Below, one piece after another: positions 1-12,849 of a DNA stretch of 64,000 bases. How positions within the stretch are numbered: position 1 is the stretch's first letter; each line of letters begins with the position of its first letter. Under the pieces are notes generated by a model, which worked only from the letters and a program-made list of their open reading frames with translations, had not been told where the DNA came from and made no database searches. The DNA lies in assembly GCA_947568835.1 (NCBI GenBank), contig OX387610.1, positions 7,403,501 to 7,467,500 on the forward strand, given 5' to 3'. The position numbers and the translations under genes were made by a program. The stretch comes from Protonemura montana. Lineage: Eukaryota; Arthropoda; Insecta; Plecoptera; Nemouridae.

Positions 1-3000
1 TGTACGGAGGCATTGCTACCGTGATGATTCTTGGTACAAGCAAAGTTGGGGGATTTTCCAAGGTCGTCGAGATAAACCAGCAAACTGATCGGCTTGAGTT
101 TTTCAAGTGAGCTTAGTTAGATTTGTAATTTTTTTTATAAATTGTGAAGCTTGGCAATAAATTGTCAAAATGTTTTGACAATGAACCTTCTAACACTGTT
201 CTAGCGGAGTCAGGAAATAAGTAGGTTAAAATAAACCCAACCAAGCTTAAAAGGGCAGTTCATCTGTCATAGTACATCAAGCCGCCTGCCGGCTTGACAT
301 CCCGTCAGAACGAAATGATAAAAGTAAACTGAGACACGATACCAATGTGCTTAGCACAGCATTGGCCGCAAAAGACTACGGACTGAGACTCAACTATAGG
401 ATTTGATATCTTTAAAAAGGAATGAAACAAAATTTCAATTATAAAAACTGCCCCTTGTTACTCTCCCATTGCCACTTTACCTATCAGATTTTACCAATTC
501 CCGTCTCTGCTCAGCATGGACTTGGATCCAACATTGCGCTCAACGTTTTGGACCGTCGCAGTCGGGGAGATGTTTACTTACCTCTCCTGCAGTGCCGTCA
601 ATCAAGCCATGAACCAAAGATGCTTGGCAATGGCCAATTTGCGTCGGTCCAACTGGTTAGTGTACTAGGCCGTCATCAATTAACCTAACAATATCGTCAC
701 CTCGGTGTCTGCATTTAAATATTCTGGTTTTCTTGGCATTTCTTTTTTGAGGTTGTGGGTACATTTTTTTGTCTGCTTTGAACTAGTTTTGGGGCTAGTG
801 TTCAGTTCTGTCAGCTGTTCTATAGTGTTGATACCGGATCACACTTTTCACTCTGCGTAAGTATGGCAAGCAAACACGCGGGTGTAAAGAAAAATTAATT
901 TGTTTTTGCTAATGAATAGACACAAATACTTTCTATTGATATAGTATAAAATAGGTATGTGAACTTTAAGTTACTGACTTTTGTGTTGCAGGACGGTGAT
1001 AATCCTGGCCGTGGGCGTGTTTTGCATTGCAACAATAACCTGTTACATAGGTCTCGTAATCTACGCTTTTTTTCATGGATGCGATCCTCTCTCAACAAAG
1101 GTATGCTCAAGTAATTTTAGCATGGAATTCTTACAAATAGCATACAATTACAAATAACGAGGATTTTAAAAGCGAGTGTTGGAAAACGTCAAGAAGGTTT
1201 TGCTGTTTTCCATAGTATTGTTCTATTTTCATACATTTATTTATCTCTCACTCTTTCATACATTTTATATCTTGATTTTTGTCAATTTCTAAAATTATCT
1301 GGTTAATAATGACTAATGAGCCAGTATGTATCCCATACAGTCACACTTGCATTGGAGTTTGGGTATTCTGCATTCTTTGGTAATCCATGGACAGAGATTA
1401 AGATGCCGTAATCCTTTCCAGATGATTGGCAAGGCTGACCAATTATTACCGTTCTTTGTGATGCAAATTTCGGAATCACATCCTGGACTCCCCGGAATAT
1501 TTGTTGCCGGAATTTTTAGCGCAGCTTTAAGGTATGGCAAAATAATTATTGAATTTTATTTTAGTTTCATTATTGTAACTTTGAATTACTTTTCTTCAGC
1601 TCCATGTCTTCTGGTTTGAACTCAATGACTGGTGTTATTCTCCAAGACCTGATTAAGCCGTTGTTGAAAAGACCGATCACCGAGCTGACGGCCAGTAACA
1701 TTATGAAGGTTTGACCATTTACTTCAATTTGATACCATTCCACAATATGTAAATCATGCTCTAAGCTTTAAGCTGAAAGGTTACACCAAAGGTTGAAAAC
1801 TATTTTTGATGTTGTAAAGAAGGAAAGAGAGAGGGAATGCAAAAGAAGGTTGGGGGAGACATTATACTAAATGGTTGGATTTAGATGTGGTATTTAATTG
1901 TGACTTTATAGTAAACATTAAGCAGTATACTTTTTCAGGTGGTTGCTGCCATAATTGGCTTTATCTGCGTTGGCTTGGTGTTTCTCGTGGGAAAGGCTGG
2001 CTCGTTACTACAGCTCTTATACTGTCTCTCTTCGATCACGTCGGGCGCACTGCTTGGAGTGTTCACACTCGGCATGTTCTTCCCATGGGCCAACTCCATC
2101 GTAAGTAGAAGCTATTAGAGGTGACCTCTTGGGTGGAAATCTTTTCACGCTGGGTCACAACCTTTGAAATATTTTACAATTTTCTTGCATTGATCCAAAA
2201 ATTGCCAAAGGCCTTGAATTTCATAAAAAAAAATGTATGTACTTATTTCTAAGCCAAACTCAGCAAATAGAATGCACAAAACAACCTAAGATGGTTAACG
2301 TTGCCATTGCCAGCATCAGCTTGGGTTTCTTGGTCAACTTGGGCAGTGAGTTCAAGGGATATCGCTTACTGGCAGTGATTGGCATGATCAGACCTGTGAC
2401 CACACACATACAAATGATAGGAAATAAAAATGTCTAATCAGGGAACCTAACCATGGTCTTTTGTATGAGTTGTTCTAACCATGTGCTCTAATCGGAACTG
2501 TCATTTTTTAGGCTTTTAGTGTATCTAATGAGTACATTACAAATTTGGGGGCTCCTTTTTGTCTTCTTGAAGGCACACATTTTTGAGACAGTAGTATTGA
2601 TCATAATAATAAAATATCTACTCCAACGTTTAAGGTTTTCAATTAAAACAATCGTGTAGCAATATTTTGAGATGATAAAATGTGAATCTGATCCATTGTT
2701 TAGATCAAAGCAAAACAGCTAAAATACACAAAATTAATAAGAATATTCAAGAAGAAAAGAGAAAAAATACGAATACGGGCCCAAACACTTCAAAACTAAT
2801 AAACATCAAATAATTTTGGCAGTACGACTCAAAAAATGTTATACAAAATCTGAGAATTTTAGTAATATTTAATGGTTCCAAAACTATCCCACCAATTTTT
2901 CTGGAAAAAGCAGCTCGTCAAGGTTGAGAACACGAAAATGTGCTCTGAAAATGTGGTTCAAATCGGAGCAGGCGTTTGGCCACCAGAGCGCGAAAATAAT

Positions 3001-3926
3001 TGCAAAATATCCAAACTTTTCGTAGTTCTCAGACAATCTTCGTAACAACGTTCTTTTACAATTTCGAATGAAAAATGCAATAAACAGAAAATACGGTAAA
3101 AAGCTTTAAAGGTTACCCCGACGAAAATGAATAATAATAAATAAAATATGCTCATCTACAACGAAGCTCAAATTATGTTGCAAAATCCAAATAATATAAA
3201 CCAAAGTTTGATTTTGTTCAATCATTTACAATGTCACATTACTTTCAACAGGGCGCTATGAGCGGAAGCATTGCCAGCGTGATAGTTGTTGCTTGGATAT
3301 CATTTAAGGGAAAAGTCTTCTATGAACAGAAGGCTGTGTTCACTGATCATTGCCCCGAAGAATTCCTCAACCAAACTTCGTACATAGCTGACCCAAATAA
3401 TTTGCAGTAAGTCGACCTTATTGGCTCCTATAAAATCTTGATGCTTTAAATCAAAATGAGAAAAGATTGTAACTTCCTTAAAAATTAAACAGAAAATTGT
3501 TTGTGTTTTATTTTTTCATATTTTTATACTATATTTATGTTCATATTTTATACTAGAATAGATTGCAAAAACAACCCTTAACTTAAAGCATAGTAATGGT
3601 TGAGCAAATCCAGTACAAAGCTTTACATTATAAAATACAACTTAACTCGCGTATTTTCATGCAGCTCTTCTAGGGAAGACGTCTTCTATATCTATCGCAT
3701 CAGCTACATGTACTACGTGCTCATTGGTACGATTATCGTGATTGTGGTGGGGATGGCCGTCAGCTACGCGACCGGCTTCCGTGACCCTCGTGACGTCAGC
3801 CGTGACCTTCTGACTCCGGTCATCCACAGGTTCCTTCCAAAACAACCTATTATGCCTGAAGAAGAGAAAATGAACAAACTTGCGGCAGACTTTGTCACTC
3901 CCCTGCAGGTTCTTAAGGCTTCGTAA
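1..3926 (+). CDS. SLC5 sodium-coupled transporter, copy 1 (3' part; SMCT/SMVT-like)
   Basis: The gene enters from the left edge. Exons read by phase: 1-106, 515-655, 992-1100, 1422-1531, 1600-1708, 1939-2100, 3252-3406 and 3674-3926 (stop TAA), all GT-AG with matching phases, giving about 380 C-terminal residues. They correspond to exons 6-13 of the complete copies. Family hallmarks are visible: [19 protein letters not shown], the helix with FSAALSSMSSGLNS (SLC5 Na2-site serine region) and [14 protein letters not shown]. By family these are plasma-membrane Na+ symporters for monocarboxylates, iodide or vitamins; the actual substrate cannot be read here. Nothing is broken in the visible part. 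Compared with copy 4, exon 12 lacks 7 residues after the WIS motif (a 21-nt in-frame loss shared with copy 2). The introns are clearly alignable to those of copy 2, so the two share recent ancestry. Confidence 0.88.
2101..3251 (+). other. Large intron of transporter copy 1
   Basis: AT-rich intron between the TM exon 1939-2100 and exon 3252-3406. A weak resemblance to the 3' body of SINE-B (a stretch reading 'tttttgagac..gtagtattgatcataataataaaat') lies around 2580-2630. I see nothing else that can be supported. Confidence 0.5.
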
Positions 3927-4255
3927 CTGGGTGAACCTGTAAAGCGAGTAGAAAATTCATTCAGAAAGAAATTATTGAATTAATTAAGAATTCAAATACA
4001 TGGGCCAGAATTTGGACAACCACCAACAAAGTCAGTACATTTTAATTATATTTTGGTTGACAAGTAAGCCAAAAATTAGCAATTGTTTGTTGAACTGAAA
4101 TTTTGTCTGAGATAGATATTTTTGTTGCTGAATTAGAGACATAATAGGTATAATGTTAAACTGTATATACATACCGTCTCAATCGTGTCAAAAATAGGAG
4201 TATTTGGGAAAATAATTACCATGTAACGTTCCTGTTTTGGCTTTTTTGAGCCATC

Positions 4256-4261
4256 AATAAA
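4256..4261 (+). other. Poly(A) signal AATAAA, transporter copy 1
   Basis: Canonical hexamer about 330 nt after the stop of copy 1, followed by further A-rich sequence. It is the best candidate for 3'-end formation of this gene. Confidence 0.4.
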
Positions 4262-4860
4262 ACGTAAATAAAACAAAATTCAATAAAAACATTATTCGTT
4301 TAAGTGGCCAATATTTAGTCATTGGCGATTTTAAAAATGGATAGTGCCAATTATTAAAGCATTGCTTGTAGGTGAGAGACAACACTTTTCTCATCAAAAG
4401 ATGCATTCAAATACTTATTGTTATTACTAGCCCAGCAGACATCTAGTAAATTCTACTCGTTAAAAAGGCCCTGCACTGAAATTAAGTAACGATGTGTGGA
4501 ACTAGCTGTTGGCGCCTTACCCCTCCAAACAGCAGAGTGCGACACGTGCACAACGAAGTTAAACGTCCCCGACTACTTCCCTATCTTCCGAATCAATTAT
4601 CAAAAAATCTTCAGCACCTACTCAAAAAAAATTTTGAAGTACGTATTGCCCCAACCTAAACTGATCCAAACACATCAAAAAAAACCCTGCCAAAATTAAA
4701 AGAAGTTGTTTCCTCCTGTGCTGACAAAAACAAATTGTCAACTAAAACTAAGTCTACCATGCACATCTTCACTCTCACCTTTCATACGGCCAGCAAAGAA
4801 ACTCATTTTCACTGCATGGGCATTTGACCTCAAAACATGATGGCACCAGCTTAGCCCTCC

Positions 4861-4992
4861 TTTCTTCTAGGCTAGATTAGGTTCAACATCATCCTCATCA
4901 TCATCCACTTATTCATCAACACATTTAGACCAGTTCCGCAGGCCCGTTAACAGTGCGTCGTTAAGCCCCACAAATCAATCAACCAATCAATA
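4861..4992 (+). repeat. SINE-A (5S-derived SINE) 3' end fragment
   Basis: Matches the 3' third of the full-length SINE-A at 51060-51534: 'ggctagattaggttcaacatc', a stretch of ATC repeats, then 'cagtgcgtcgttaagcccc' and the ATCAATCA-type tail. The 5S-like head is absent. It lies in the spacer between transporter copies 1 and 2. The rest of 3927-5514 shows no recognisable gene. Confidence 0.75.
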
Positions 4993-5514
4993 AACATGCA
5001 AAGCTCACTTCAAAACCTATTAAATCCTACTCTAACCTGCATGCTTATTCAAATTGAATGCACTCCAGTACCACCCCTACTGCACCCTCGAGGAGTATTT
5101 TGCTCCCTAAGCAGCATATCACTATTTATATCACTATTTTTATTACTATCACTATGAGTGTCATTATTTCATTATAATTGCTATTGTTTTATCACTTTTA
5201 TCATAATTAATATCATTACTCAAACATGGCGTGCATACACATGCACAATGCAGGTGTAATGAGCAGATTAAAATACAATATTTTTTACAATCTCCAAGTA
5301 GAGGCATACCAAAAGGCATAACAAATCATGTATTCGGTACAAATAGCCAAGCAGCTGACGCGCCGATCAACCAAACAGAAATCACATATATATGTGTGTG
5401 TTTTTATTTTTATGTAATTTTATTGATTATAAATATAAAAAAAAAATAACAATTTGCTAAAAATTATTCCTGAGTCTGGAAAGATTAAATATTTTTGGCA
5501 TCTCTTTCCATATC

Positions 5515-5925
5515 TGATTGATTAGTGGGGTTTAGCGACGCAATATAATGACAATGGGCTCTGTGGCGCTGATTAGTCAGCTTATACTTGAGTGATGAGG
5601 AAGGTGATGATGATCATAATCTGGCCTAGACGGGAGAAAGGGAGATCTGATTTTTGCACATAGCCTAATCTTGTCGAAGACTACTAAGGGGATCACCTGC
5701 TGCTCGTCACTTCCGAAGAACGGCACAACTCGAGCAACTGGATTCCTCCACAAATCCATGCTTTCGAAAGGTTGATAAGCAAAGCTAATGAAATTTTAGT
5801 AAAAATTTTCACCTCTAAAACCTACTTCCCAGTCAGATTCTGGTCATCCAATGCAGTGTTGCTCAACTTCGATGATCTCTTAAGAACTGGTATTTGCAAC
5901 ACTCAAACTTTTTGATGTTAGCAAT
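5515..5925 (-). repeat. SINE-A, near full length, minus strand
   Basis: Reading the minus strand: a 5S-rRNA-like head (about 5925-5840, with the GAAGTTGAGCAACACTGCA region), the body with CCACAAATCC and CTTCCGAAG landmarks, and the GATTGATTAGTGGGG 3' tail in plus orientation at 5515-5535. It occupies the same spacer position as the SINE-A copies downstream of transporter copies 2 and 3, so the insertion probably predates the tandem duplication. Confidence 0.75.
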
Positions 5926-6275
5926 ATTTATGTACCTATACATCAATACTTTATATAATCCATTACCGGTGCTATCTTGCGCACTTCAGGTATCCAGGAT
6001 AAAGTTTGACATGAAACATACATTAATGAAGGTTTCTATCGTGTTGAAATATGGAAAAGATAAGTTGTTTCAATAAATTAAAATTCTGTCCTTGCAGACT
6101 GTCAGACTCAAAGATATTAATATTTAGCATAACTTTAAACCTATCTCCCCTGTCAGACTTTGACAGGAGATATTGACAATATAAGTGATTCCCTTTGATA
6201 TGGGCATATGGGTTTATAAATTCATTCAATTATATAAATGTGTTCATTTCTGCAACAGTTCATTTCTGCATTTCT

Positions 6276-6310
6276 ACAGTACTAAATATCTTGATTGTCC
6301 AGCACATTGA
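6276..6310 (+). promoter_or_regulatory. Putative non-coding leader exon and start region, transporter copy 2
   Basis: A segment 'cagtactaaatatcttgatt..' ending in a strong splice donor (ga|gtaagtat at 6311) is conserved in all three spacers (also 13360-13394 and 24868-24900). The CAGT at its 5' side resembles an arthropod-type initiator. The coding exon at 6962 begins with a splice acceptor 18 nt before the ATG, so a spliced 5' leader must exist; this segment is the natural candidate. The exact transcription start is inferred. Confidence 0.45.
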
Positions 6311-6639
6311 GTAAGTATATAATTATAGTATGCCTGAAAGACATATAATTGATCCTAATGGTGTAATGTTTCACCCTTTGCCAGTTGCATCAACAGGGAA
6401 AAAAATCTGGTTGCCTGATGGGGGTGAGGTGGTCGTGAGCAGAAATAATTTAGGTAGGCAATAAATTGAGTCAGATCGCCTGTAGTAGAAAGGGCGACCT
6501 AAACATGTTCTCCACACTTGTTCTTTATGGAAAATTAAAAAAACGAATGAAGTAGATTCATGTTAAATTACAATTAAAGCAGCAAACAAAACAAACAACG
6601 ATGGTGTCTTATTAACACTAATAACCTATCGAAAATTGG

Positions 6640-6715
6640 TGCCAAAATGGGTACAAACCTTGATATCCACCTATCGCAGGTGTTGCTCTAACTAATTGAG
6701 CTTTGGACTTATCTT
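6640..6715 (-). repeat. SINE-B tRNA-like head, minus strand
   Basis: On the minus strand it reads AAGCTCAATTAGTTAGAGCAACACC followed by a B-box-like stretch. It matches the tRNA-derived head of the SINE-B copy at 49690-49910. Only the head is recognisable. Confidence 0.6.
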
Positions 6716-6979
6716 TTCTGACTGTTCTTAACTATATAATGCAATTTTTAAATATGCTCATTTACATTGCATCTCAAATTGCGTTCGCAAAGCCCTAGTC
6801 AACACCTCAACCATCTCAACACCTTTTGCAAATATACTCCTTGAAATTTGTATACCAAGAAAGACGTAATTTTTCTCTAGTATTATGGCTTTTTGGGTAA
6901 ATTCGTCTCAGTACCTACCAGGCTTGTAGAATTATTTACATCTTACATTTATTTTCTGCAGATCATTTCCAACTCAACC

Positions 6980-9900
6980 ATGGACTCCGCCAATTTCATC
7001 CAGAAGCATTTTGGGGTCATAGACTACCTGGTCTTCGGATTTTTGCTTCTCTGCTCCGCGCTCATCGGCATATATTTTGGCTTCTTGGCTAAACAGAAAC
7101 AAAACACGACGAAAGAATATTTGATGGGTGGGAAATCAATGGGCATATTTCCTATTTCAATGTCACTCATTGCAAGGTACTTTTCTCTAATCACAATCAA
7201 ATAACTAAAAAAAAAATATATATATATATCATTTTAAGATATTGTAGGTGTATAAGACATGCTGGTCTACATGCTGGTGCTTTCCTAAAAGTTTGCAGCA
7301 TGTTAAATTAACAAAATCTATTTTAACAAACCAGTAAAATTTGATACTGCTCTAACCATTTACAACCCTCAGTGGTAAAACTGTCGATTTTTAATTATGC
7401 AACATTTTTAATGGGATTTCAGCTCTATATCTGGAACTTCGCTCTTGGTTCTGCCTGCCGAAACATACATCCATGGTACTCAGTTCTCTATGCTGATAGT
7501 TGGCCATTTGATTGCACACTTCCTAATGATGACCGTCTTTTTCCCCGTTTTCTACGCCCTGCAAATCACCTCCAGTTACGAGGTAATTATCCTCAGCCAG
7601 CATTGCAATTTCAAGGAACCAAGTATACCAAAATATTGTAGCTTAAAGCTTTTTATCCCTGCAAATAAAGTGTTGGAGTTTTTTTTTCTATTTGTATTGG
7701 AGATGTGTGCCAGTTTCCAATTATTTACTCACTTTTTTCTTTTATAATTTCTTATACAAAATTTGTTTGTTTTTATTATTTTATTATTTTATCATTATTT
7801 TTCATTGGTGAATTTCTCAGTCTCTCTCAATAAACCTCATGTCTGCATTTGATTTTGATAAGAGATTAATTTTTTAGTACCTTAAGCTCCGATTCAACCA
7901 GCCTGTACGAATCCTCGGTTCTGTACTTTTCATCTTGAAAATGGTGAGTCAAGGAAACATCTACGCAAGTAAACTTTGATTCAAGTCTTAATCGCGTTTT
8001 TTTTTGCAGTTTCTTTACATCCCAATCGTTATGTACACCCCAGCATTGGCCTTTAACCAAGGTATACCTTTACAACTAATGCATTTGGTCATTAACCTTT
8101 CATTAAAATTGTAACCTGATTGATGCTTAGGGTGAAAATACCAACCTCAACTAGTTACCTATGAATATTATTTATAATACAAAAACCCAGTGTTCCATAA
8201 TTTATAAATTTATAATAATTCATAATATTAATAACAATTTAACAATTAATAATAATTAATTGTTTATACATTTATTTCAGTCACTGGAATCCACATTCAT
8301 CTGATAACACCAATTGTCTGCCTTGTCTGCATATTTTACACAACTGTGGTAATTTGAAATTAATTTAATTACTAACTATATTGATATAGATATGGTCATA
8401 TTTATAGATTATTTATTTTTTAACTATCCATTTTTTAATAACATTTATGTATAAACCAGCAGACATAAATCATTCAGAGACATTTATAAATGAGATAACC
8501 TAATTTAAAACATTAATCAGATCTTAGCAGGAACGTAGAAGCTAACCAACAAATAATTAAGATGAGAACCACAATGCATGCCATATGCATATGTATCTAT
8601 CTAAATGAATATTTTAGATGATTCTGAATAATTGAGAGTAAATTGTATTTGATTTAAGCAAATGAAGACAAAGTCTGTTAACATTTTTGGGAACACTGGC
8701 ATGGATGTGTAAGAATATTTCATTGTAGTTCAGAAAACCTTAACACATTTTTAAGACGACAAAACGGAGTATTACTTACAAAATCCCAGCAGAGGTAATT
8801 GTTTTTTCCACAGGGAGGGCTAAAAGCTGTTGTCTGGACCGATGCCCTTCAAACAGTGCTGATGTATGGAGGCATTGCTTCCGTAATGATTCTCGGAACG
8901 ATCAAGGCTGGGGGATTTTCTGAGGTCGTTGAGATAAACCGGAAAACTGATCGGTTTGAGTTTTTTAAGTGAGTTTAGTTACATTTTGTGAGTTATTCTA
9001 TAAATTGTAGAGCTTGACAGTATATTCTCAAATTTTTTTGACACTGAACGCTCTAAAACTGTTCTAATAGAGTCTGAAATAAGTAAAACCTTGCCTAGCC
9101 TTAAAGGTTAGAGCATCAAAAACATCAAGTAGACTGCCTGCTTGACGTCCCTTCAGAACAATAAGATAAAAGTAAAACTAAGGCACTATGAATCTGCTTA
9201 TATCTGCTTTTAATTTTCTAATCTGCTTATAAATCTGCAAAAGCCTTTTACCCAAAACTCAAGAATAGGATTTGATAGCTTTAAAAGGGATAAAACGTAG
9301 TTACAATTAAAAATGACTACCCCCAGATACTAGCCTATCGCCACTTTACCAATCAGCTTTTGATCACTCCCGTCTCCGCTCAGTATGGACTTGGATCCAA
9401 CGCTGCGTTCAACGTTTTGGACAGTCTCAGTTGGGGAGCTGTTTACTTACCTCTCCGGCAGTGCCGTCAATCAAGCGATGGTCCAACGGTGCTTGGCAAT
9501 GGCCAATTTACGTCGGTCCAATTGGTGAGTGTACTAGGCCGTCACCACAGTTAACCTAGCGATATCGTCACCTCGATGTCTGTTTTCATATATCCTGGTT
9601 TTCGTCCTCTGCTATCGTCCTCTCGATGATGCCTGCAAATATCCTGGTTTCATTTACTTAATTTTAATTTTTTTTTATTGGCGGATTTGCTTGCTCTTAT
9701 GATCAGCTTACTAGCTTTCTTTATCGGCTATCTACCAGTTGATTGGGGCAGTGGTCTGTCAGCTGTTTTGTAGTGTTGATGCAGGGTCACACTTTTCACA
9801 CCACTTCCAGAACTGGTAAAAGTTTGTGTGGAAACTTTTTAAAGCAAGGCTAGCAAACACGCAGATGTAAAGAAAAATGATTTGTTTTTGCTATTGAAAA

Positions 9901-12577
9901 GACACAAATGCTTTTTATTGATAGATTGTAAAATAGGAATGTGAATTTTAAGTAACTGACTTTTGTGTTTCAGGACGGTGATAATCCTGACCATAGGCTT
10001 GTTTTTCATCATAACAATGAGCTGTTACATGGGTCTTGTAATCTACGCTTTTTTTCATGGATGTGATCCTGTTTCAACCAAGGTACATCAGCTCAAGTGG
10101 TTTTGGCATGGAATTCTTACAAACAGTCGTTTCTGGTCATGAAGATTTTATTAGAGACTTTGTGTATTCTGCATTCTACGGTAATCCATGGACAGAGTTT
10201 GAGATGCCGTATTCCTTTCCAGATGATTGGCAAGGCTGACCACTTATTACCGTTCTTTGTGATGCAAATTTCGGAATCACTTCCTGGACTTCCTGGATTA
10301 TTTGTTGCCGGTATTTTTAGTGCAGCTTTAAGGTAAGGCAAAATAATTTTTGAATCAATTTTATTGTTGTTTATAACTGTAACGTTAAACAATGTTCCTG
10401 CAGCACCATGTCGACTGGTTTGAACTCGATGGCCGGTGTTATTCTCCAGGATATGATTAAGCCGCTGTTGAAAAGACCGATCACCGAACTGACAGCCAGT
10501 AGCATCATGAAGGTTTGTTTGACTGTTGGCTTCAATTTTATACCATATGTAAATTGTGTTGTAAACTATTTGGCAGAAGGTCAAACAAAGGTTGTGAACT
10601 AGTTTTGTTGTGGTGGAGGAGAAAGGGAGGGAGTGCAACTTACTGGAAAAAGATTTGTCATTGTTAGAGATTTTATTACTGATTTTTCTGCATTGCATTG
10701 GTATCAGTTAAGGGTTGTGATGGGGTTATGTAATGATGGGATTGGGTTAGCTGGTGGCTCTGTGGTCAGGGAGTCGAAAGGTTTCATTGGAGTGTTATTT
10801 TTCATTTAATTCTTTGTAAAGAAACGATGTTTGTATTGTAGTTTAGCTTCAAAACTGGGAACGTTGATAATCTGTCTTGCATCGAATTTGAAACAAAATG
10901 TTGATCGCCTCAATAGTTTCCTCCTTTTAGAACCATGTCAAAACGGAAAATGACAATCAATAAATCGCAGGGCCTGTCACTAAATGTTACAGGATTAGAT
11001 CTAACAGAAGATTTTTTTTTACAATGTGGTTATGAGCAACGGACCCATCCAATTTGTACATTGTGGCAGATAGCAAAGGCGAAACAAAAAATGTTGTGTA
11101 CTGCTAGGTCCTCAAAGAAAACTATATTATCAATAACTACTTTTTGTGTGTCAGATAATTTGATATGTTTATGTTCAATCGTTAAACTTCACATTAGTTT
11201 TAATACAAATTTCTATGTCCGAGCAAAGCTGAGAAGGAATACTAGTAACAAATAATAAACACCAAAAACCTGTTATTCTTTGTTCTCGATGGTTAGATTT
11301 GGTATTTTTTTGTGACTTAATAGTTAACATTAAGCGGTGTACTTTTTCAGGTGGTTGCAGCCGTAATTGGCTTTATCTGCGTTGGCCTAGTGTTTCTCGT
11401 GGAGAAGGCCAGCTCACTGCTGCAGCTCGGATACTGTCTCGCTTCGATCACGACGGGCGCAATGCTTGGAGTGTTCACACTCGGCATGTTCTTCCCATGG
11501 GCCAACTCCATCGTAAGTAGTAATGTGACACACAGATCTGTCAAATATAGCTGTGATTATCTGACATGCATTTGTCTTTCTAAATACCTAATAAAAAGTG
11601 GTAAATAAATGAGACCTACTTTATTCTCAGGCAAGGTTGTTTTAATCAGGAATTTCAAACCGTAAGCAGACGTGTACATACTTACATACATACAGAGGAA
11701 AGGAAATAAATTCTCCAATATTGGGATCAAACCTTGTCCCCACTGAGGCCATTTCTGGAGTTTTCAATTTAAATAATATTAAAGATCAAAGCTCAGTTTT
11801 GTCCAATCAGTTAAAATTTAAAATTACTTTCAACAGGGGGCTATGTGTGGAAGCATTGCCAGCATTATCGTAGTTGCCTGGATATCCATCAAAGGAAAAG
11901 TCTCGCACGAACCGAAGGCTGTGTTTACCGATCAATGCCCCGTGGGATTCCTCAACCAAACTTCGTTTGCAGCTGACCCCCCTTACTTGCAGTAAGTCAT
12001 CCTAATTGTGTGGAATTTTGATGTTTTACGAAGAAAATGGGAAAAAATGTTAACCTTCTAAAAAATGAAACGGAAAATTGTTTGATATTTTATTTAGATT
12101 ACATTTAGCAGTAGAAATTTAGGGCGTTAACGTTTACTTTATTTACTATTTGCCTGATGCACTCTGAGCTGTTCTCTAAATTATTTTTATTTGACACTAG
12201 AATACATTTAAAATACTTCTTATTACTTTAATGCATACCAAACTTCCAAATCTAGCACAAAAAAAAAATCACACATCAAGACTTTTACATCCAAAAATAC
12301 ATCTTAATTCACATTTTTTCGCTGTTGCTCTTCTAGGGAGGACGTCTTCTACATCTATCGCATCAGCTACATGTACTACGTGCTCATCGGTACGATTATC
12401 GTGATTGTGGTGGGGATGGCCGTCAGCTACGCGACCGGATTTCGAGACCCTCGTGACGTCAGCCGTGATCTTCTGACTCCGGTCATCCATAGGTTCCTTC
12501 CAAAACAACCTATTTTGCCTGAGGAAGTGAAAATGAACAAGATTACTGCAGACTTTGTTACACCCCCGCAATTGTAG
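6980..12577 (+). CDS. SLC5 sodium-coupled transporter, copy 2 (complete)
   Basis: Thirteen coding exons with consistent phases: 6980-7176, 7423-7582, 7878-7943, 8010-8061, 8281-8348, 8814-8968, 9384-9524, 9974-10082, 10223-10332, 10404-10512, 11351-11512, 11837-11991, 12337-12577; 1725 nt, 574 aa. The start is the ATG of MDSANFIQ, just after an acceptor at 6960-6961. Visible family features: an N-terminal helix (GVIDYLVFGFLLL), [62 protein letters not shown] (Na2-site serine region) and [12 protein letters not shown]. It resembles SMCT/SMVT-type Na+ symporters; the substrate is unknown. Oddities: a 7-residue deletion in exon 12 shared with copy 1, and a stop (TTG TAG) four codons before the stop position of the other copies, so the tail is slightly short. 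Confidence 0.92.
10935..11245 (+). mobile_element. Helitron 3' end with decayed Pif1-like helicase C-terminus
   Basis: Lies in intron 10 of transporter copy 2. One frame gives KMTINKSQGLSLNVTGLDLTEDFF, matching the Helitron Pif1-family helicase motif (MTINKSQGQ..). After a frameshift another frame gives DPSNLYIVADSKGETKNVVYC, also typical of that C-terminus. About 90 bp later comes CCGAGCAAAGCTGAG followed by ..TACTAG|T, the GC-hairpin plus CTRR terminus expected at a Helitron 3' end (CTAG at 11242-11245, next base T). The helicase is frameshifted, so this is a fossil. The 5' TC end was not located. Confidence 0.72.
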
Positions 12578-12634
12578 AAGACTTCGTAACTGCTTTGACT
12601 TGCACAATAGCCAAAAAATAAGTTTAGAAAGAAA

Positions 12635-12640
12635 AATAAA
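12635..12640 (+). other. Poly(A) signal AATAAA, transporter copy 2
   Basis: Hexamer 58 nt after the stop codon of copy 2, in an A-rich 3' UTR. Confidence 0.5.
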
Positions 12641-12849
12641 TATAAATATCTGGGTCAGCATGCAATGATTAAAAATTGCAAACACTGCCGTGCAAAAAGT
12701 ATTTTATCATTAGGAACAAAACTATCCTTTCAAAAATGAGTGCCGAAACCCCAGTTTAAAAATACCCCTGGTTTAAATACTTGGGTCAGCATTTGGATAA
12801 TCACATGTACAACCTTGTACATTTTAAAGGGCAGTAAAACGAGTGTAAC

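Noticed and set aside
9360-9554. Plus-strand ORF over transporter exon 7 (GLGSNAAFNVLD...)
   Set aside because: It is an out-of-frame shadow of the exon; the same shadow appears over the equivalent exons at 515 and 29964.
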